The position numbers and the translations under genes are program-made. Below the pieces are notes generated by a model, which saw nothing but the letters and a program-made list of their open reading frames with translations, searched no databases and had not been told where the DNA came from. DNA of 64,000 nt from Tateyamaria pelophila (GTDB lineage: Bacteria; Pseudomonadota; Alphaproteobacteria; Rhodobacterales; Rhodobacteraceae). The stretch spans positions 49,663-113,662 of the forward strand of contig NZ_JAIMIA010000005.1 of the NCBI RefSeq assembly GCF_019966495.1, read 5' to 3'. This document shows, piece after piece, positions 61,879 to 64,000 of this stretch (position 1 is its first letter; every line of letters starts with the position of its first letter).

Positions 61879-63418
61879 CTACGCGCCCTTTCCTTATGTC
61901 GTACCGCCCGGCTTGACGGCAACGGAACCGCGCCACCCGGTCGCAATTGTCGGTGCAGGCCCCATCGGTCTCGCCATGGCCATCGATCTGGCGGGACATG
62001 GGATCAAGTCGGTCGTGCTTGACGACAATAACGTCGTCTCGGTCGGCAGTCGTGCGATCTGTTGGGCGAAACGCACGCTGGAAATCTTTGACAGGTTGGG
62101 CGTAGGCGACAGGATGCTTGCCAAGGGAGTCACCTGGAAGGTCGGTCGCCTGTTCCATGGCTCCAACGAAGTCTACAGCTTCGATCTGCTCCCAGAGGAC
62201 GGGCACAAATACCCCGCCTTCATCAACCTGCAACAATACTACGTTGAGCAATATCTGGTCGAGCGGACGCGAGACTTTCCCGACCACATTGACCTGCGGT
62301 TTCTGAACAAGGTGACTGATCACAGGGATCATGGCGACCACGTTATGCTTACCATCGAAACACCCGACGGACCCTACACGCTTGAGGCCGGATATTACAT
62401 TGCCGCCGAAGGGGCAGGCTCGCCCACACGCAACCGCATGAAACTGCCATTCGAGGGCCAAACCTTCGAAGAGCATTTCCTGATCGTCGATGTGGAACTG
62501 CCGCATTCCCCTTTTTCCACCGAAGACCCCGAACGCTGGTTCTGGTTCGCGCCGCCCTTCCATCCGGGCCAATCAGCCCTGCTGCACAAACAACCCGACA
62601 ATATCTACCGCATCGACTTACAGCTTGGGCCTGACACGGACCCAAAGACCGAGGCAACCGAGGAAAAGGTGATCCCGAGGATCAAGGCAATCATCGGCGA
62701 CATGGCGTTTCGGCTCGACTGGATGAGCGTCTATAAATTCCGCTGTGCCAAGCTCGACCGCTTCGTGCACGGCCGTGTTCTGTTTGTCGGCGACAGCGCC
62801 CATGTGGTCAGCCCCTTTGGCGCCCGCGGCGGGAATGGCGGCATCCAGGATGTGGACAATCTGGGCTGGAAACTGGCGGCGGTGCTGAACGGCGCCCCCG
62901 CTACATTGCTGGACTCCTATGACGAGGAACGCACCCATGGCTCGGCCGAGAATATCCTGAACTCCGCGCGGGCGACCAATTTCATGACCCCGAAGTCCGA
63001 GATCGAAACACTCTTTCGCAATGAAACCCTGATCCTGGCCGGAAAACACCCTTTTGCCCGCAAACTGATCAACTCCGGCCGACTGTCGCAGCCCTGCAGC
63101 CTTGCAGGCATGGCGCTGCAAAGCGGAGACCACCCAATGGTCGGGCAAAGCCTGACAGACATGCCGATGGAGACCGGCTGGCTGATCGAAAGGATCAAGG
63201 GCCAGTTCACCCTGCTGACATTGGACGACAGTGTCTGGCCAGACCTTGACGATATCCGGATCGTGCCTCTGCCAAAGTCAGATCAATCCGCAGCGCATTA
63301 CGGATCCAAAGGCGCATTCCTGATCCGCCCCGACGACCACATCTGCGCCTACTTCAACGCGCCCGACACCGGTGCCCTCGCCGCAGCACTGGCCCGCGCC
63401 ACCGGGAGAAATCAATGA
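61868..63418 (+). CDS. FAD-dependent aromatic monooxygenase (PheA/TfdB family)
   Basis: 516 residues. FAD motif HPVAIVGAGPIGLAMAIDLA (GxGxxG at 29-34), the DG-type mid motif, FVGDSAHVVSPFGARGGNGG and a C-terminal thioredoxin-like part. This class hydroxylates aromatic rings, for example resorcinol-, 3-hydroxyphenylpropionate- or 3-hydroxyphenylacetate-type acids. Coupled to a DUF2783 gene by ATGA. In this cluster a 3-hydroxyphenylacetate 6-hydroxylase making homogentisate is plausible. Confidence 0.88.
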   Translation: MAYDYAPFPYVVPPGLTATEPRHPVAIVGAGPIGLAMAIDLAGHGIKSVVLDDNNVVSVGSRAICWAKRTLEIFDRLGVGDRMLAKGVTWKVGRLFHGSNEVYSFDLLPEDGHKYPAFINLQQYYVEQYLVERTRDFPDHIDLRFLNKVTDHRDHGDHVMLTIETPDGPYTLEAGYYIAAEGAGSPTRNRMKLPFEGQTFEEHFLIVDVELPHSPFSTEDPERWFWFAPPFHPGQSALLHKQPDNIYRIDLQLGPDTDPKTEATEEKVIPRIKAIIGDMAFRLDWMSVYKFRCAKLDRFVHGRVLFVGDSAHVVSPFGARGGNGGIQDVDNLGWKLAAVLNGAPATLLDSYDEERTHGSAENILNSARATNFMTPKSEIETLFRNETLILAGKHPFARKLINSGRLSQPCSLAGMALQSGDHPMVGQSLTDMPMETGWLIERIKGQFTLLTLDDSVWPDLDDIRIVPLPKSDQSAAHYGSKGAFLIRPDDHICAYFNAPDTGALAAALARATGRNQ

Positions 63419-63609
63419 TCCTTGAGGACAAGCTCGGCACCGAAAGTGATGCCGTCTACACCATGCTTATGAACGTCCATGACGGTTTGAGCCTTGAAGC
63501 CTCTCATGCCCTCAACGCTCGGCTCATCCTCATTTTAATGAATGAGATTGGTGACGCCGAAAAAATCACAGCGCTGCTCGAAGAGGCCCGTTCCATACCA
63601 CTTGGCTGA
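63415..63609 (+). CDS. DUF2783 domain protein, possible monooxygenase partner
   Basis: 64 residues, helical: LGTESDAVYTMLMNVHDGL, SLEASHALNARLILILMNEI, GDAEKITALLEEARSIP. The DUF2783 family occurs next to FAD monooxygenase genes. Its size and position match the small coupling protein of two-component 3-hydroxyphenylacetate hydroxylases (MhaB type, from memory). Overlaps the monooxygenase by ATGA. Function not shown. Confidence 0.8.
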   Translation: MILEDKLGTESDAVYTMLMNVHDGLSLEASHALNARLILILMNEIGDAEKITALLEEARSIPLG

Positions 63610-63954
63610 AACAGTTGAACCAGGGCCAGAACGCGACTGCCGGAGGCAGACGCAAAACATCGCATGGCGCGTCAGCGCCCCCGTTCTGAAACAGCCGCTT
63701 TTGCAGCCTCGCAAATGCTTTGGAACAGCCCTGCAGATCACCAGCAGCACGCGTGCCAAAATCTCACTGTCGCACCTTTGCAGATCGGATCGCCTGATAT
63801 CCTGATCAGTGATGGTGCGCCGTGCCATTTTGTATGTTAGCCTCCGAGTCGCACCGATCCGGTTATGGTCAAACCAACGTCCAAAAGCGGTTTTTCATTG
63901 GTAAACCACACTGAATGACAAAAAGTGAAGGACCACCGGCTGACGCCGGAGGCA
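63610..63954. other. Intergenic region without a supportable gene
   Basis: 345 bases after DUF2783. Short frames on both strands lack protein-like content. A weak GC hairpin (CCGGC/GCCGG) lies at about 63938-63951. No RNA gene or terminator that I can support. Confidence 0.5.
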
Positions 63955-64000
63955 TCATTTGTCGGAATGTAATTCCAGGTACTGCTTGATGACATCGTCT
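63955..64000 (-). CDS. Possible 3' end of a minus-strand gene cut by the window edge
   Basis: On the minus strand the last bases read DDVIKQYLELHSDK then TGA. Fifteen codons are too few to identify a family. Coding is a guess from the open frame and sensible residues. Confidence 0.3.
   Translation of the reverse strand, partial: DDVIKQYLELHSDK

Noticed and set aside
63535..63828. 97-codon minus-strand frame after DUF2783
   Set aside because: Overlaps the DUF2783 3' end, Cys/Arg-rich with no fold signal, start without RBS.
1..64000. Prophage, insertion sequence, defence island, CRISPR or gene transfer agent genes
   Set aside because: No transposase, integrase, phage structural, nuclease-defence or repeat-spacer pattern found; core gene order runs through the window.

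Overview
The window comes from a chromosome of an alphaproteobacterium of the Rhodobacterales, most likely the Roseobacter group. The evidence is the gene order rpoZ-spoT-DUF2062-pdxJ-acpS-lepB-rnc-era-recO, an F0 ATP synthase operon (atpI-atpB-atpE-atpG-atpF) without F1 genes, three peptide deformylase genes in tandem beside fmt, a MipZ division ATPase, a methylsuccinyl-CoA dehydrogenase fragment (ethylmalonyl-CoA pathway), TTAA-N7-TTAAC CtrA boxes and frequent GTG/TTG starts joined by ATGA/GTGA overlaps. I saw no rRNA, tRNA, insertion sequence, prophage or CRISPR array. Nearly all of it reads as vertically inherited core genome.

Layout. 0-3 kb: mcd fragment, a LysE exporter, a TetR regulator coupled to a META-type lipoprotein. 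2.9-12.5 kb: a long minus-strand run of stringent response, lipid/CoA, RNA processing and repair genes (rpoZ to recO), with folK upstream. 12.6-17.1 kb: NYN protein, small SNARE-associated (DedA/YqaA-like) membrane protein, ispH, then a tightly overlapped run LysE - 46-codon ORF - DUF3429 - methyltransferase - rnhA. 17.2-19.9 kb: GlsB-like protein, fmt and three def genes (minus strand). 20-24.8 kb: a MalY/PatB aminotransferase, a frameshifted HlyD gene with a DUF3302-like partner, a glutathionyl-hydroquinone reductase and a degenerate receiver protein. 25-28 kb: cobC, cobD and a lytic transglycosylase. 28.5-33.4 kb: smc, a lipoprotein and an FCD/GntR regulator. 33.5-36.2 kb: F0 ATP synthase. 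36.5-43.7 kb: ArsR, GT61, DMT transporter, LysR, azoR, two HupE-like proteins and a SulP transporter. 43.8-52.7 kb: a candidate small RNA, ffh coupled to three GNAT genes, chorismate mutase, rpsP, rimM, a sulfotransferase-like gene, trmD, a GST, rplS and rpmE. 52.9-55.3 kb: edd-eda (Entner-Doudoroff). 55.5-56.3 kb: mipZ. 56.4-63.6 kb: a homogentisate cluster (MarR regulator, hmgA, maiA, fahA, an MBL-fold protein with altered metal motif, a FAD monooxygenase and DUF2783).

How the genes work together. The 44-53 kb block is the usual translation and secretion cluster with extra enzymes inserted. The 56-63 kb cluster can take homogentisate to fumarate and acetoacetate; its FAD monooxygenase plus DUF2783 pair could feed it by hydroxylating an aromatic acid. 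Items most worth a second look are the third deformylase with an altered active site, a promoter-hairpin-terminator unit upstream of ffh, small ORFs with ATGA junctions at both ends, a dispersed 22-23 nt palindrome found six times, two perfect CtrA boxes beside small uncharacterised genes, and the monooxygenase/DUF2783 part of the homogentisate cluster. I did not find a clearly new defence or mobile system.
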